64,000 nt of DNA from Struthio camelus (Eukaryota > Chordata > Aves > Struthioniformes > Struthionidae), in contig NC_090943.1 of NCBI RefSeq assembly GCF_040807025.1, positions 3,954,356 through 4,018,355 of the forward strand, given 5' to 3'. Below the pieces are notes generated by a model that was not told the DNA's origin, made no database searches, and worked only from the letters and a program-made list of their open reading frames with translations. A program made the position numbers and the translations under genes. How positions within the stretch are numbered: position 1 is the stretch's first letter; each line of letters starts with the position of its first letter. Below, piece by piece: positions 63,701 through 64,000 of this stretch.

Positions 63701-63892
63701 ACATGTAGAGGCTGAACTGCCTTTTTTTGCGTATCAGGGTGGAGGAAAGCAGTGATAAAGTTTTGGAAGTTGAGAAGAAGCTTCAGGAAGAGCGGCGGCG
63801 ATGTGTAATTTTGGAGCAACAGATTGAAAAACTAAAAATGGATCCAGGGAAGAACACAGGTGCACAGAAACCTTCCCTGAGGAGCAAGGCAG
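36566..63892 (+). CDS. CCDC13: CCDC13, coiled-coil centriolar satellite protein (3' end beyond window)
   Basis: Thirteen coding exons join in frame: 36566-36783, 41670-41818, 44411-44553, 47830-47919, 48941-49057, 50323-50427, 52058-52222, 53945-54121, 55792-55998, 57310-57446, 60200-60283, 61120-61248 and 63738-63892 (intron phases 2,1,0,0,0,0,0,0,0,2,2,2,1). Together they encode about 625 residues of a protein that is about 715 in human, so one or more exons lie right of the window. Every junction is GT-AG. The product is almost wholly alpha-helical coiled coil. Recognisable blocks are [91 protein letters not shown] and [19 protein letters not shown], in the same order as the human protein. 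CCDC13 localises to centriolar satellites and is needed for ciliogenesis and BBS4 entry into cilia. The ATG is the first in its exon (ACAATGG, A at -3). Confidence 0.96.
36784..41669 (+). other. CCDC13 intron after first coding exon
   Basis: A 4.9-kb intron with no recognised exon. About 37265-37545 resembles an ancient tRNA-related repeat (GGTGATTAAG then GGTTTTAAATCTC, an A/B-box-like pair, followed by GGACACTGGGTATTCTGGAG). A T17 run is at 38391-38407. Open frames here are short and unsupported. Confidence 0.6.
41670..41818 (+). CDS. CCDC13: CCDC13 coding exon 2
   Basis: Follows TTATTTTTTTCCAG; donor GTAAAC. Encodes [13 protein letters not shown] and [18 protein letters not shown], a strongly conserved coiled-coil block. 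Confidence 0.95.
44411..44553 (+). CDS. CCDC13: CCDC13 coding exon 3
   Basis: Follows TATACTTTTCAG; donor GTGAGA. Encodes [19 protein letters not shown] and [14 protein letters not shown]. Confidence 0.95.
47830..47919 (+). CDS. CCDC13: CCDC13 coding exon 4
   Basis: Follows TTTTTTCCAG; donor GTATGA. A 30-codon, weakly conserved linker starting [11 protein letters not shown], equivalent to human LQTALTRLSAK. Phase 0 at both ends. Confidence 0.88.
48941..49057 (+). CDS. CCDC13: CCDC13 coding exon 5
   Basis: Follows CTCCTCAAAG; donor GTACTG. Encodes [18 protein letters not shown] and [10 protein letters not shown]. Confidence 0.94.
50323..50427 (+). CDS. CCDC13: CCDC13 coding exon 6
   Basis: Follows CCTTCCTTATAG; donor GTGAGT. 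Encodes [17 protein letters not shown] and [14 protein letters not shown]. Confidence 0.95.
50489..50519. repeat. perfect 13-bp inverted repeat (hairpin)
   Basis: GTATGTTTACCTC (50489-50501) and GAGGTAAACATAC (50507-50519) are exact reverse complements around a 5-base loop ACTTC. The hairpin lies about 60 bases inside the intron after CCDC13 coding exon 6. Each arm contains a forkhead-type GTAAACA core. Confidence 0.9.
50867..50919. repeat. poly(A) tract between 15-bp direct repeats
   Basis: AATCTAGGCACCTTT occurs at 50867-50881 and again at 50905-50919. Between them is TT followed by A23 (50884-50906, overlapping the second copy by two bases). The arrangement resembles a target-site duplication around a retroposed poly(A) tail with no body. 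Confidence 0.85.
52058..52222 (+). CDS. CCDC13: CCDC13 coding exon 7
   Basis: Follows TTGTCCTCTAG; donor GTAAAA. Encodes VRELESRL and [20 protein letters not shown]. Confidence 0.95.
52485..52633 (-). mobile_element. CR1 LINE 3' end, minus orientation
   Basis: ATCACAGAATCACAGAATGG on the plus strand is the reverse complement of the CR1 tail octamers. It is followed by GGAAAGGACCTCTGGAAATC and the TAGTCCAACCCCCCTGCTC stem, the same 3' end as the larger copy at 8240-9718. Only about 150 bases are retained. It sits in the CCDC13 intron after coding exon 7. Confidence 0.93.
53945..54121 (+). CDS. CCDC13: CCDC13 coding exon 8
   Basis: Follows TGCATCACTGCAG; donor GTACAG. Encodes [20 protein letters not shown] and [14 protein letters not shown]. 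Confidence 0.95.
55792..55998 (+). CDS. CCDC13: CCDC13 coding exon 9
   Basis: Follows TTCTGTTTTATCAG; donor GTAGAC. Encodes a Gln-rich coiled coil, [19 protein letters not shown], then [18 protein letters not shown] and [18 protein letters not shown]. Confidence 0.95.
57310..57446 (+). CDS. CCDC13: CCDC13 coding exon 10
   Basis: Follows CAACATTAACAG; donor GTAAGA. Encodes [19 protein letters not shown] and [14 protein letters not shown]. This is a low-conservation linker, recognisable by NK, SSG and the SASAGDHVGRLGSSR-like end of human. Phases 0 and 2 agree with both neighbours. The usual 4 residues before NK (HYLR in human) are absent because an in-frame stop lies just upstream of the acceptor. 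Confidence 0.88.
60200..60283 (+). CDS. CCDC13: CCDC13 coding exon 11
   Basis: Follows TTCCTCTTAG; donor GTATGT. Read in phase 2 it encodes [20 protein letters not shown], matching human SVTSLGHTLVESALTRPSL. Confidence 0.92.
61120..61248 (+). CDS. CCDC13: CCDC13 coding exon 12
   Basis: Follows TGTGGGTTTTAG; donor GTAACG. Encodes [19 protein letters not shown] and LQKR, strongly conserved. Confidence 0.95.
61249..63737 (+). other. CCDC13 intron, no other feature seen
   Basis: A 2.5-kb A/T-rich intron between CAGAAAAG/GTAACG and GCGTATCAG. No exon, repeat family or RNA gene is recognised. The smaller introns between 41819 and 61119 are similar apart from the hairpin, poly(A) and CR1 elements listed. 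Confidence 0.6.
63738..63892 (+). CDS. CCDC13: CCDC13 coding exon 13 (last in window)
   Basis: Follows TTTTTTTGCGTATCAG; donor GTGAGG at 63893. Encodes [20 protein letters not shown] and [16 protein letters not shown], equivalent to human VEESNSKLLESERKLQEE. It ends in phase 1; the remaining 90 or so residues lie beyond the window. Confidence 0.94.
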
Positions 63893-64000
63893 GTGAGGTG
63901 GAGTTCTCAGCAAAGGGAATGTCCCCCATCCCATCTCCATGGTTAATAGATAGCAGTGATATTTGGACTCATCTCTCAAACCTGAACAAGTGCTTGACCT

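Overview
The window is vertebrate nuclear DNA, most likely from a bird. Evidence: two CR1 LINE fragments of the avian/reptilian type ending in ATTCTGTG repeats, compact spliced genes with GT-AG introns, GC-rich CpG-island promoters with minisatellites, and the gene block CYP8B1 - ACKR2 - HIGD1A - CCDC13, which matches human 3p22.1 as I recall it. No species can be named from the sequence alone.

Layout. 1-3.9 kb: no recognisable gene; a possible 3' end of an upstream gene at the left edge. 4.0-5.5 kb: intact, intronless CYP8B1 (sterol 12-alpha-hydroxylase) on the minus strand with a TATA box. 5.7-12.9 kb: intergenic, holding a frameshifted 1.5-kb CR1 copy, homopolymer tracts and a possible LTR-like stretch. 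12.9-14.0 kb: the main coding exon of the atypical chemokine receptor ACKR2 on the minus strand. 14.1-26.7 kb: a long stretch with no convincing gene, probably the 5' intron(s) of ACKR2 plus old repeats. 26.7-29.5 kb: a very GC-rich block with two CpG-rich zones separated by a 1-kb, 55-bp-period minisatellite, and a second minisatellite (about 45 bp, organised as 89-bp dimers) in the first intron of HIGD1A. 28.6-35.1 kb: HIGD1A on the plus strand (three coding exons, 95 residues). 35.2-36.0 kb: the CpG-island promoter of CCDC13, with a clear RFX X-box. 36.6 kb to the right edge: CCDC13 on the plus strand; 13 coding exons encode about 625 residues and the gene runs off the window.

The genes are neighbours by conserved synteny, not by a shared pathway: CYP8B1 makes 12-alpha-hydroxylated bile-acid precursors in liver ER, ACKR2 is a chemokine scavenger, HIGD1A is a small inner-mitochondrial-membrane protein tied to respiratory complexes and hypoxia, and CCDC13 is a coiled-coil centriolar-satellite protein needed for cilia. 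The most useful observations are the probable head-to-head ACKR2/HIGD1A promoter region split by a minisatellite, the RFX X-box upstream of CCDC13, the DMYLQIV motif replacing DRYLAIV in ACKR2, the ACKR2 acceptor that removes the apparent start codon, and a pure poly(A) tract between direct repeats in a CCDC13 intron. I found no evidence of an undescribed multi-gene system.
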